Shown: positions 17,791-26,456 of the stretch, piece after piece | Layout of the letters: each line of letters begins with the position of its first letter | Position numbering within the stretch: the first letter of the stretch is position 1 | Assembly (NCBI GenBank): GCA_020634035.1 | Contig: JACKCM010000007.1 | Location: forward strand, 310,001 to 374,000 | Length of the DNA stretch: 64,000 nucleotides | Direction: 5' to 3' | Source: Candidatus Obscuribacterales bacterium | Lineage (GTDB): Bacteria; Cyanobacteriota; Vampirovibrionia; Obscuribacterales; Obscuribacteraceae | Notes under the pieces: generated by a model | What the model was told of the DNA's origin: nothing | The model's input: only the letters and a program-made list of their open reading frames with translations | The model's database searches: none | Program-made: the position numbers and the translations under genes

Positions 17791-18636
17791 TCAGCTTCTC
17801 TCTTGGGGCGGCTTGAAAGAGAGTGGCGAGATCTCTTGCTCGTGCGAGACTATTGCTGTGCCGCGGTGGTCATAGTAAGTGGTGCTTCTATGAGTTATGT
17901 CACCGGTAACATCGTAAGTGGTCAGGTCGCAGGCTGTCTGGACGCCGTTGGGATTGTATTGAATAATCTCCCGGCGCAGCATGTGTCCGGTGGGACCGTA
18001 GCGATGGGTCTCTTCGAGGAAGGGACCGCCACAGGCGTGGTACATGAGCTTGGTGTATTTGTTGACCTTGCCGTCTGTGCTGAAATAGAAGTGTTCGGTG
18101 AGGGTGCGCTGACCGTCTTTGAGCCATTTGATCTGTTCACGATGCTCCAGCTTGCCTGTTTCGTGGTTCATGTGATGGCTAACGGTGGTGTCCGGTGAGC
18201 CGTCCTGGCGATAGTCGGTCTGACCTTGATAGAGGGTGCGGATGCCGATGCTCTCGCGCTGGACCGAGCTTCGGAGGTCACCGTCTTGTCCGATGACTAG
18301 AACGGACTCGATAGTTTTTGCCTCGACATAGGAGATCTCTTTGGTCATGGAGCTGCCGTCGGGCAGGGTGGCAGCCTCGAATATGCGGGCTACGTCTCCG
18401 GTTATCGGGTCGAAGTCTGTTTCGGAGCGGCTTGTTCTGCCGCGTTTGACGATTTTTACCAGGTTATTGTTGTTGCCGTAGAGCTTCTCGACAAAAAAGC
18501 CCACGTTGCTCTCGTTGCGCAGGACGTGGTAAGTGGTTTTGCCGTTTTGATCGACTTTTGTGCCGACGTCAATCTCGTCCCAACTACCCGACTGGGTAGG
18601 GACCTGAGGCTTGATGTCTCTCATTTGCTCTGACAT
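17791..18636 (-). CDS. Hypothetical protein with repeated strand-rich (YD/MORN-like) units
   Basis: 281 residues, cytoplasmic by lack of a signal peptide. The body is a series of about 20-25-residue strand pairs containing aromatic and Gly-Asp-Gly turns (for example QTDYRQDGSPDTTVSHH, HFYFSTDGKVNKYTKL, HRYGPTGHMLRREIIQYNPN, TTYDVTGDITHRSTTYYD). This resembles YD-repeat or MORN-variant antitoxin-like beta sheets rather than an enzyme. No catalytic residues are apparent. The gene stands alone, convergent with the small membrane protein. Function unknown. Confidence 0.7.
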   Translation of the reverse strand: MSEQMRDIKPQVPTQSGSWDEIDVGTKVDQNGKTTYHVLRNESNVGFFVEKLYGNNNNLVKIVKRGRTSRSETDFDPITGDVARIFEAATLPDGSSMTKEISYVEAKTIESVLVIGQDGDLRSSVQRESIGIRTLYQGQTDYRQDGSPDTTVSHHMNHETGKLEHREQIKWLKDGQRTLTEHFYFSTDGKVNKYTKLMYHACGGPFLEETHRYGPTGHMLRREIIQYNPNGVQTACDLTTYDVTGDITHRSTTYYDHRGTAIVSHEQEISPLSFKPPQERS

Positions 18637-18871
18637 TTAGGATACCTGTGTGAAAGAAACTTCTTTCTCTTTCGAGAAAGTGTGGAAAGCCACAGAAGCA
18701 TAAGCAGCGATGCAAGGGGAATGCGGGTGCGGCGACTATAGGTACTAATCTGATTAAAGGTAGAGAAGCTATTTCTCTGGGGCCTATCAAGAATACGTCG
18801 AAAAAATAGGGATGTCAAGCGAAATTAATATTTCCTGAAGAGGGCTATCTGGGGCCTTCATGCGCTCAAAA

Positions 18872-20260
18872 TTAGCCCAGGGCAAGCCCTCCGGTGGAAG
18901 TCTCCTTATACTTTTTGTTCATGTCGAGCCCGGTCTGTTTCATGACCGATAAGGCTTTATCGAGACTGACCAGATGGGTGCCGTCGGAAGCCAGGGAGAG
19001 CGCTGCTGCGTTAAGGGCTTTGACCGCCCCCATGGCGTTTCGCTCGATGCAGGGCACTTGCACCAGACCCATTATCGGGTCGCAGGTCATGCCCAGATGG
19101 TGTTCTATGCCTATCTCTGCTGCTTGTTCAATCTGATTTGCGGTACCGCCAAGCATCGCCACAGCCGCCGCTGCGGCCATGGCACAAGAAGTACCGACCT
19201 CACCCTGGCAGCCGACCTCGGCACCACTGATGGAGGCATGCACTTTGACCAGGGCGCCTATAACAGATGCCACTATTAAGCCATTCTGAAGGGTCTCGTT
19301 CGATAATCCGTGAATCTCTTTGAGAGTACGAAAGACCCCGGGAATCAGTCCGGAAGCGCCATTGGTAGGCGCAGTCACCACCCGTCCTCCGGCTGCGTTC
19401 TCTTCGTTTACCGCCATGGCATAGACAGAGGGGCGCAGGTCGCTCTCTGTCCAGGCAGGGGCTGAGCCTGATTGCAGCAGATCATAAATGGATTTTGCCC
19501 TTCGTTTTACATTCAGTCCACCCGGCAAAATGCCCTCGGTAGATAGTCCCCTTTCTATACAACCGTCTATGGTGTCAAGGATGATCTGCAGCTCCTGCCG
19601 TAACTCGGCTTCAGAAGTGCCTCTTGCCTCTTCGTTCTCTAAAACAATTTGCCAGGCCGGCTTGCCGCTTTCATTGACCAGATTGACGAAATCGGCAGCG
19701 GTGTTATATGGATTAGGCAAGCTGCCGTCGGATGTGGTGCTGTTGTCTTTGAGGGCTCCGGCTTTTTCGACGAAGCCGCCACCTACAGATACAAGTATGT
19801 CTTCTAAAACTACCTGGTCATTTTTGAGCAGCCGAAAACGCATGGTATTCGGGTGGGGAAGCGCCTTCTCATTCATGCGCCATTTGCGCCAGAGCAGATC
19901 TTTGTCCGGATCGAACGCTACCCTGGCGCCGTTTATATTGAGCCAGGGATCCTTTTTAAGTTCGTTCTGAGTAGCCCAGATTTCATCAGGAGTGTTTTCT
20001 CTGACATGCAGCCCGGCAAGTCCGGCGCAGACTGCGCCATCGGTGGCGTGTCCTTTTCCGGTTGCCGAAAGGCTTCCGAACAGATCTACCGTTACCTGCC
20101 AGTCTCCTTCAGATAGCTCCGCTTCTGAGCAATGATCTTCTATAGATTTGCGGAATGCCCGGGCGGCTACCATCGGTCCCATGGTGTGGGAGCTGGATGG
20201 TCCTATGCCAATTTTGAACATATCGAGGGGACCAATATGGTCGGCGCGTTGCAATTCCAT
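18872..20260 (-). CDS. sdaA: L-serine ammonia-lyase, iron-sulfur type, single chain
   Basis: 462 residues, the usual length for the fused alpha-beta enzyme. It deaminates L-serine to pyruvate and ammonia (EC 4.3.1.17) in the cytoplasm. The N-terminal domain begins with DMFKIGIGPSSSHTMGPM. The C-terminal domain has the nucleotide-like PTNGASGLIPGV loop. The 4Fe-4S ligand cysteines are at about 351 (GCQGEVG), 393 (MTCDPIMG) and 404 (VPCIERN), matching the family spacing. The start at 20260 lacks an obvious ribosome site; an ATG at 20221 would remove 13 residues and also lacks one. It stands alone, with no adjacent serine transporter. Confidence 0.97.
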   Translation of the reverse strand: MELQRADHIGPLDMFKIGIGPSSSHTMGPMVAARAFRKSIEDHCSEAELSEGDWQVTVDLFGSLSATGKGHATDGAVCAGLAGLHVRENTPDEIWATQNELKKDPWLNINGARVAFDPDKDLLWRKWRMNEKALPHPNTMRFRLLKNDQVVLEDILVSVGGGFVEKAGALKDNSTTSDGSLPNPYNTAADFVNLVNESGKPAWQIVLENEEARGTSEAELRQELQIILDTIDGCIERGLSTEGILPGGLNVKRRAKSIYDLLQSGSAPAWTESDLRPSVYAMAVNEENAAGGRVVTAPTNGASGLIPGVFRTLKEIHGLSNETLQNGLIVASVIGALVKVHASISGAEVGCQGEVGTSCAMAAAAAVAMLGGTANQIEQAAEIGIEHHLGMTCDPIMGLVQVPCIERNAMGAVKALNAAALSLASDGTHLVSLDKALSVMKQTGLDMNKKYKETSTGGLALG

Positions 20261-20328
20261 TTTCTAGTTTCTGACCGCTCTTATGAACTGTGGGAATAAA
20301 GTCCGACAATTATATATTATGGCGGCGT

Positions 20329-23300
20329 CTACAGTTTGCCTGCCGGCTCGTTCTCTTGCTGGCTGGGGATTTCGGTCTCTTCGGTCTTGTTCAGACCAAG
20401 GAAACGGAAGCTCTTTCTAAACCAGTTCTCCAGGTCGTCTAAATAAGTGTAGACCACCGGGACGACGATGAGAGTAAGCAGGGTAGAGGTTATCAGGCCG
20501 CCTATGACAGCCACTGCCATAGGTGCCCGGGCTTCGGAGCCGGCGCCGATTCTAAGCGCTATCGGAAACATACCGGCGACCATGGCGACAGTAGTCATGA
20601 TAATCGGGCGCATTCTGGTCTCGCCTGCTTTGATAATCGCCTGCATGCGGTTGACGCCCGCCGACCGGGTCATCAAGCAGTATTCGACTAAAAGAATCGC
20701 GTTCTTCGTAACCAGACCCATGAGCATCACTATGCCTATAAGGGCGTAGAAGCCAAGGGTGTCGCCCGAGATCATCAGGGCGATAAGGGCCCCTCCTAAA
20801 GACAGAGGCAGAGACATCATGATGGTCAGGGGCTGGAGGAAGCCGTTGAAGAGCAATACTAGAACGGCGTAGATGAGGATAACTCCGACGGTGAGAGCCC
20901 AGCCGAATCCAGAGAAGATGTCTTTCTGAATTTCGATATCGCCGGCTGGTTTGTTCTTGATAGAAGAGGGCATCTTCTTCCAGCTCGGCAGTTGTTTTAT
21001 CTGCTTGAGCGCTTCTCCCAGGGGCAGTCCTTTGGCGAGACTGGCGTCGATAGTGACCTGACGAGAGCGGTCATAGCGGTCTATTTGAGCTTCGCCGCTA
21101 GAGAACTTGATCTCGGCTACGTTGCTTAGCGGAATCAACTTGCCGTCAGCTCTGGCGATTCTGAGGTTCTCGATGGTGTTGATGTCTTCTCTGTATTTAG
21201 GGTCTATTTGAACCCTGATATTGATCTGGCGTTCGGGTAAATTGAATTTGGCGAGGTTTCGGTCGACGTCGCCGAGGGTGGCGATAAGCGCCGTCCTGGC
21301 GATGGACTCGACAGAGATGCCCTGCTCGGATGCCCGGGCAAAATCAGGGATGACCTGAATCTCGGGGCGTTCCAGGGCGGCACTGGATATGATGTCAGAG
21401 ATGCCTGGTATGGTCCGCATCTCGGTGCTCAGTTCGTTGGTGAAATCTTTCAGCTCTTCAGAGTCTTCACCTATCAAAACCAGCTTCAGCTTGCCGGTTA
21501 TGCCGCCCCGGGCCATGAAACTGATTCTTGGTCCGGGCACCGTATTAAGGGTCGGACGAATCTCGTCTTCATAGTCTTGCTGAGAGAGTTTTCTCTCTTC
21601 TCGCGGCTTTAGAGTGACATAAAGGGTCGCTTTGTTGACCTCGCCGGCAGAGCCTGTGCTGCTGCGTCCGCGTCCTTGAGTAGGCGCACCTACACTGACG
21701 AAGACATCTTTTGTGTCCGGGTGCTTCAGAAGCAGCGAGGTCAGCCTGCGCACGGTTTTCTCTGTGGTTTCGATATTGGTCCCCGGCGGCAACTCGACCG
21801 AGATGATGCTCTCACCTCTATCTATGTTGCCTATGACGGAAGTCGGCATCAGTTTGAAGAGAAAAATACTGGCTATAAAGAAGGCGGCGCCGGCGGCTAC
21901 TGTGATGAAGCGATGGCGCAGGGCCCATAGCAAAGAGCGGTCATATAAGCGCATGATTCCGCCTTTGTGATCGTCTTCTTTTACAGGCTTCAGCAAATAA
22001 GCAGCCATTAGCGGGGTGAGCATCCTTGCCACCACCAGAGAGAAAAACACAGCTGCCGCCACGGTCAGACCGAACTGTTTCAAGAACTTACCTGGAATCC
22101 CGCCCATGAACGCAACCGGGACGAAGACCACGATGATGGTCATCGTGGTGGCGACCACCGCCAGACCGATTTCGTCGGCGGCATCGAAAGCCGCTTTGAA
22201 CGGGGTCTTATTCATGTTCATATGACGGACGATGTTCTCGATCTCCACGATCGCGTCATCGACCAGGACCCCGATAACCAGCGCCAGCCCTAGCAAAGAC
22301 ATATTGTTCAGGGTGAAGTCGAAGACTTGCATCACCGCAAAAGTCGGGATCAAAGAAAGCGGCATGGCAAGTGACGAAATCACCGCCGAGCGCCAGTCTT
22401 TTAAGAAGAGCCAGACAACGAACACAGCCAGGGCGCCGCCTATCAAAAGAGAGTCGATGGCGGCGTGATAAGACTGATGAACGAAGATTGTCTGGGTTCT
22501 GATCTTCTCTATTTTGATGTCCGGGGGCAAAAGCTTTCTCAGTTCATGCAGCTTTTCATCGACGCCCTCTTCGACGTCGACCATATTGGCTCCGGAGCTT
22601 CTCACAATAGAGAAGCTCACCACCGGCTCGTTGTCCATGAGGGCAAGCTGGCGCTGCTCAGAGTTGGAGTCTTCTACGGTGCCCAGAGTATCTAGCCTCG
22701 CCCAGCGATTGCCCGGCAGACCGACCCTGGTCTCGGCCAGGCTCTGGGCTGTGGGGGCGCTACCCAGGGTTCTGACTGCTTCTTCTTGATGCCCGATCTC
22801 GCCTCGACCACCCGGCAGGTTGGTGTTGATGGCGCGCACCTGGGCGCTGACCATGTCGGCGGTGATACCAAGACTCAGCAGCTTAGCCGGGTTTAGATTG
22901 ACCCGAATTTCGCGGTCGACACCGCCGGCTCTCTGAACCTGACCGACCCCTTTGACTCCGAGCAAAGCCCTTGAGACCGTATCGTCCACCAGCCAGCTCA
23001 GCTCTTCGGCATTGCGTTTGTCTGACTTAATAGTATAGGTAACGAAAGGACCACCGGCGAAGTCCATTCTCTGAATGATGGGCTCGTCGATGTCCCGGGG
23101 TAGCTGGGTGCGGATTTTTGAGACCTCGTTGCGCACGTCGTTGACCGCGCGGTCTATATCTGTCTCTAGTTCGAACTCGATGGTGGTCGAAGAGATACCT
23201 TCGTTCACCGTAGAGATGATGTGTTTGACGTTGCCTATACCGGCGACAGCGTCTTCTACCCGTCTGGTCACCTGGGTCTCTAGCTCTGGCGGGGCAGCGC

Positions 23301-23466
23301 CTGCCTGGGTGACGCTGATAGAGACGATGGGCACGTCGATGTTCGGCGACTCATCGATGCCTATCGAGCTGAAGGCGACGAGCCCGGCGATGGTTAAACA
23401 GAGAAAGAGCACCAGCACCGGTATCGGATTTTTAATCGACCAGGCTGAGATATATCGAAGGTTCAT
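20329..23466 (-). CDS. RND-family efflux transporter (HAE1 type)
   Basis: 1045 residues, standard for AcrB/MexB relatives. Inner-membrane proton-driven pump with 12 predicted helices and two large periplasmic loops. Proton-relay residues are present: Asp403-Asp404 in GVLVDDAIVEIENI (helix 4) and Lys921 in VTKNAILLVEY (helix 10), equivalent to AcrB Asp407/408 and Lys940. The N-terminus begins with a typical ISAWSIKNPIPVLVLF. It overlaps the upstream adaptor gene by 4 bases (ATGA), so the two are translationally coupled. No outer-membrane TolC-like gene is in this operon. The sequence cannot say which drugs or lipids it exports. Confidence 0.96.
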   Translation of the reverse strand: MNLRYISAWSIKNPIPVLVLFLCLTIAGLVAFSSIGIDESPNIDVPIVSISVTQAGAAPPELETQVTRRVEDAVAGIGNVKHIISTVNEGISSTTIEFELETDIDRAVNDVRNEVSKIRTQLPRDIDEPIIQRMDFAGGPFVTYTIKSDKRNAEELSWLVDDTVSRALLGVKGVGQVQRAGGVDREIRVNLNPAKLLSLGITADMVSAQVRAINTNLPGGRGEIGHQEEAVRTLGSAPTAQSLAETRVGLPGNRWARLDTLGTVEDSNSEQRQLALMDNEPVVSFSIVRSSGANMVDVEEGVDEKLHELRKLLPPDIKIEKIRTQTIFVHQSYHAAIDSLLIGGALAVFVVWLFLKDWRSAVISSLAMPLSLIPTFAVMQVFDFTLNNMSLLGLALVIGVLVDDAIVEIENIVRHMNMNKTPFKAAFDAADEIGLAVVATTMTIIVVFVPVAFMGGIPGKFLKQFGLTVAAAVFFSLVVARMLTPLMAAYLLKPVKEDDHKGGIMRLYDRSLLWALRHRFITVAAGAAFFIASIFLFKLMPTSVIGNIDRGESIISVELPPGTNIETTEKTVRRLTSLLLKHPDTKDVFVSVGAPTQGRGRSSTGSAGEVNKATLYVTLKPREERKLSQQDYEDEIRPTLNTVPGPRISFMARGGITGKLKLVLIGEDSEELKDFTNELSTEMRTIPGISDIISSAALERPEIQVIPDFARASEQGISVESIARTALIATLGDVDRNLAKFNLPERQINIRVQIDPKYREDINTIENLRIARADGKLIPLSNVAEIKFSSGEAQIDRYDRSRQVTIDASLAKGLPLGEALKQIKQLPSWKKMPSSIKNKPAGDIEIQKDIFSGFGWALTVGVILIYAVLVLLFNGFLQPLTIMMSLPLSLGGALIALMISGDTLGFYALIGIVMLMGLVTKNAILLVEYCLMTRSAGVNRMQAIIKAGETRMRPIIMTTVAMVAGMFPIALRIGAGSEARAPMAVAVIGGLITSTLLTLIVVPVVYTYLDDLENWFRKSFRFLGLNKTEETEIPSQQENEPAGKL

Positions 23467-24935
23467 TTGGCTGCCTGTTCTTCACCCAGTCTGACGATGT
23501 CTCCATCCTTGAGGAAGCCGGCGCCGGTGACCACCACCGCATCGCCTTCTTCTAACCCGGATTTGATCTGGGTAAAATTATCTGCGTTCTCGCCGATCTG
23601 AACGACTCGCGAGAATACCTTTTCGTCCTGATAGACAAAGACTATCTTTCGCCCGTCTCTATCTAATACCGCTTTTGATGGCACGGTCAGTGACGGGGTG
23701 CTGTTCAGATCTACGGCTCCATTCACGAACATGCCCGGCTTCAGCACTTTGGCGTTAAATGGAATGTCTATGCGAGCCATGGCAAGCCTTGTGTCCTGAT
23801 TGATCATCGGGCTCACCTCTCGGACTTTGCCGTCGAATTTATGCGGCGGGTCTGAGAGCGTAGCGAAGTGCACCACCTGACCGGTTTGCAGTTTAGCCAG
23901 GTCGTTCTCAGGTAAATCCGCTCTTACTTCGAGGGTGTTGTTTTTGACCATCTCGTACATTGGCTCAGAGATAGAGCTGATATCGCCGATGTGAACATGA
24001 CGTTTGACGATCCAGCCGTCTTCGGGGGCTCTTATAACAGTCTGGGCAAGCTGAGCTCTGATATGGTCGATGGTCGCCTGTCTCTCTTGCAGGTCAGCCC
24101 TGGCCATGCTCACGTCTTCTCTGCTGCCGCCTTCCCGTGCCAGCTTCAGGCTCTCTTCGGACTGACGCTTGGCGAACTGGGCTGCTTTTAGTTTCTCTTC
24201 GGCATTGGCAAGATCAGCCGCCATGGTGTTTTCGGTGGTCTGACGATTATCCAGATCCTCTTGAGAGACAGCTCCTTCGGTGCGCAGCTTTTTGTATCTG
24301 AGCGTATTCTGAATAGCGTTCTGCAAGTTGGCCTTGGCTCTAACAACATTGGCTTCTTCTTGCGAAATAACCGCATTGGCGTGGCGCACGGCGAATTCGA
24401 GCCGGGCTATGTCCATGGGGCGGTTGGGCTGAATGGTTTTGTCTAAGTTGGCTCTGGCTCTAGCCAGTCTCGCCTCTTCTCCACTAAGCTGGGCTTTTAA
24501 AATGGAGGCGTTAAGCGTTGCCAGAACCTGACCTTCTTTGACGAAATCACCCTCTTCGGCTTTTATCGAGTCCACTTTGAGACCGCCAATCTCGGCGCCT
24601 ACGGTCAGGTGGTCCCGGGCCCAGATTGTGCCCGATACCTTGAGGTGCTCGCTGAAGGGTCTGATTGCGGCTTTCTCTGTGCCCACGGTGAGCACGGCTT
24701 GATTTACCGCCGTGGTCTCGGGCCCTTTTAAATTGGTATAGATTCGGATGCCGACGGCGACTACCGCCGCCACCGCTATGACAATAAGCGCGATTTTGAG
24801 ACCGGGGCTGCCGGCTATTTTGTCTATTATGACGCCGGCCCAGTCTTGTTGAGTGGACTGAGACGGGGTTTGGGGCGGGGACCCCGAATCGGCGTCATAA
24901 TTCGCTTTCAATGTCTTGTCTATGGTTTCCTTCAT
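23463..24935 (-). CDS. RND efflux periplasmic adaptor (membrane fusion protein)
   Basis: 490 residues. The order of parts is: a cytoplasmic leader; a membrane anchor at about residues 44-65 (GLKIALIVIAVAAVVAVGI); a first lipoyl half-motif (VGAEIGGLKVDSIKAEEGDF); a long alpha-hairpin rich in Ala, Glu, Arg and Gln (about 140-300); a second lipoyl half (TVIRAPEDGWIVKR); then beta-barrel and membrane-proximal domains. This is the AcrA/HlyD architecture that links the RND pump to an outer-membrane channel. It overlaps both neighbours by 4 bases, placing it in the middle of the tetR-adaptor-pump operon, and is presumably controlled by the TetR repressor. Confidence 0.95.
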   Translation of the reverse strand: MKETIDKTLKANYDADSGSPPQTPSQSTQQDWAGVIIDKIAGSPGLKIALIVIAVAAVVAVGIRIYTNLKGPETTAVNQAVLTVGTEKAAIRPFSEHLKVSGTIWARDHLTVGAEIGGLKVDSIKAEEGDFVKEGQVLATLNASILKAQLSGEEARLARARANLDKTIQPNRPMDIARLEFAVRHANAVISQEEANVVRAKANLQNAIQNTLRYKKLRTEGAVSQEDLDNRQTTENTMAADLANAEEKLKAAQFAKRQSEESLKLAREGGSREDVSMARADLQERQATIDHIRAQLAQTVIRAPEDGWIVKRHVHIGDISSISEPMYEMVKNNTLEVRADLPENDLAKLQTGQVVHFATLSDPPHKFDGKVREVSPMINQDTRLAMARIDIPFNAKVLKPGMFVNGAVDLNSTPSLTVPSKAVLDRDGRKIVFVYQDEKVFSRVVQIGENADNFTQIKSGLEEGDAVVVTGAGFLKDGDIVRLGEEQAAK

Positions 24936-25606
24936 ATCAGAGTTTCCGCAAGTAGGTCGTCTATTTTATTTCTTTCTGAGTCGCTTAGAATGCCCTGGAA
25001 GACCATTCTTAAAACTTCTCTGGAACGGGACTGGAATGTAATACCCTGGTGGGCGTAATAAGTCGTGAAGATAGTTCCGTAGAGCATGCTCGATATAGTG
25101 AGGGTGGTCTCCTCGGCCTCTAGTTTCAGCAGTCTGCCTGATTTAGACAGAGTTTCGAACATTTCGTTCCAGGGTTGGATGTTCTTTTCTCGATGCAATA
25201 CATAGGTTGGCTTATTGCGGTCTTTGAACTCTGCCCTTTCTTGAACCATTAGTTCGATGAGCTGGGGATTTTTGTCGAAATAAATTAGATAAGCCTGAAT
25301 CGCCCCGGCGATCTTCTTAATAGGGTCTTCGACCTTCTCGACCATTTTGTCGATGAATTCGCTCATCTCTTCCATGCCCTGGTCTACGGAAGCAAGAAAG
25401 AGCTTCTCTTTGCTTGGAAAGTAATGATAGATAGTGCCTTTGGCGACGCCTATTTGATCTGCTATCTCCTGGACGTCCGTGCTCTGGTATCCGCGCTCGG
25501 CAAAGAGGTTGCTGGCAGCCTCGAGAATCTGGGCTTTGCGCTTGCCGATACGCTCCACATTCTTGGGGCGTCCGGGACCTCTTTTGTTCTGTATTGAGCT
25601 GCTCAC
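24932..25606 (-). CDS. TetR-family transcriptional repressor of the efflux operon
   Basis: 224 residues. The N-terminal helix-turn-helix spans about residues 25-70: QILEAASNLFAERGY, TDVQEIADQIGVAKGTIYHYF, PSKEKLFLASV. The C-terminal helical domain would bind an inducer, typically a substrate of the pump. It is the first gene of the operon, overlapping the adaptor by 4 bases, and a perfect 14-base palindrome lies 42-55 bases upstream of its start. Autoregulation of the whole operon is the natural inference. An alternative is control of other loci as well. Confidence 0.95.
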   Translation of the reverse strand: MSSSIQNKRGPGRPKNVERIGKRKAQILEAASNLFAERGYQSTDVQEIADQIGVAKGTIYHYFPSKEKLFLASVDQGMEEMSEFIDKMVEKVEDPIKKIAGAIQAYLIYFDKNPQLIELMVQERAEFKDRNKPTYVLHREKNIQPWNEMFETLSKSGRLLKLEAEETTLTISSMLYGTIFTTYYAHQGITFQSRSREVLRMVFQGILSDSERNKIDDLLAETLI

Positions 25607-25647
25607 GGGCTTTTATGCCTTGACTGGGTCGTGCTGGGGATTAGTTT

Positions 25648-25661
25648 ACTGACGCGTCAGT
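25648..25661. promoter_or_regulatory. Palindromic operator upstream of tetR-efflux operon
   Basis: ACTGACGCGTCAGT is a perfect 14-base palindrome in the tetR/O-methyltransferase intergenic region. It lies just downstream of a minus-strand TTGACT that could act as -35. Dyads with TGAC...GTCA cores are typical TetR/AcrR-family operators. It probably represses the tetR-MFP-RND transcript and could also affect the divergent O-methyltransferase promoter. Seen directly; binding is inferred. Confidence 0.7.
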
Positions 25662-25810
25662 CAATATATTATTCTAACACCGCAAAGCTGTTCTTTGCGT
25701 GAACATTAGTAATTTTGCTGCGAATTTATTTTAGGCTCATTTCAGATCTGTTATAACTCTAAATCTATTAAATACGGGACGTTGACGAGAGGTTGAGAGG
25801 AGTTATGCCC

Positions 25811-26446
25811 ATGAGAATTCTGACCGAGCCAGGCATCGACGAGTACGCTCTTGCAAAAACCAGTGACCATGATGAGCTGCTCTCCTCTTTGATGAAAGAG
25901 ACCCATGCAACCATGGACTCGCCCAATATGCTCACCGGTCCGGTAGAAGGGCGCTTGCTCAAGCTGCTTGTTCAGATATCCGGCGCCCGTCGCATTTTAG
26001 AAATCGGTACTTTTACAGGCTATTCCGCTCTGTCAATGGCTGAAGGGCTGCCCGAAGACGGCGAGCTTATCACCCTTGACCTCAATCCGGTCAGCCTGGA
26101 GCTTGCCCGGCGTTATTTCGCCAGGAGCAGCCATGGCAAGAAAATCAAAATCATAGAGGGACCGGCGCTCGATTCTATTAAAGAGCTCTCCGGACCCCTG
26201 GACCTGGTATTTATAGATGCCGACAAAGGCAACTATTTGAACTACTACGAAGCTGTTCTGCCTTTATTGAAATCCGGCGGAATAATCCTGGTGGACAATG
26301 TGCTCTGGAGCGGTGCGGTTCTAGAGCCGAAAGCCAAGAGCGATATTGCCATTGATGAATTCAATCAACATGTAGCCAAAGATGAGCGCGTCGAGAAGGT
26401 ATTACTGACGGTGCGCGATGGTGTGTATCTGATTCGCAAGCACTGA
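25811..26446 (+). CDS. SAM-dependent O-methyltransferase (caffeoyl-CoA/COMT-like)
   Basis: 211 residues from the ATG at 25811, which sits 8 bases after AGAGGAG (25796-25802); the ATG at 25805 is too close to that site. SAM motif I is ILEIGTFTGYS (about 63-73). The acidic residue pair LDLNPVSLE and the metal-binding FIDADKGNY and VDNVLWSG match divalent-cation-dependent class I O-methyltransferases (methyltransferase family 3). The usual acceptors are catechol-type hydroxyls; the substrate here is unknown. The stop lies 10 bases before the asnS start, so the two genes are probably co-transcribed. Confidence 0.93.
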   Translation: MRILTEPGIDEYALAKTSDHDELLSSLMKETHATMDSPNMLTGPVEGRLLKLLVQISGARRILEIGTFTGYSALSMAEGLPEDGELITLDLNPVSLELARRYFARSSHGKKIKIIEGPALDSIKELSGPLDLVFIDADKGNYLNYYEAVLPLLKSGGIILVDNVLWSGAVLEPKAKSDIAIDEFNQHVAKDERVEKVLLTVRDGVYLIRKH

Positions 26447-26456
26447 GGAGAAAGAG

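Noticed and set aside
17777..17795. GCTGAG...CTCAGC hairpin between two convergent genes
   Set aside because: Stem of only 6 bases and no T-run, so I do not call it a terminator.
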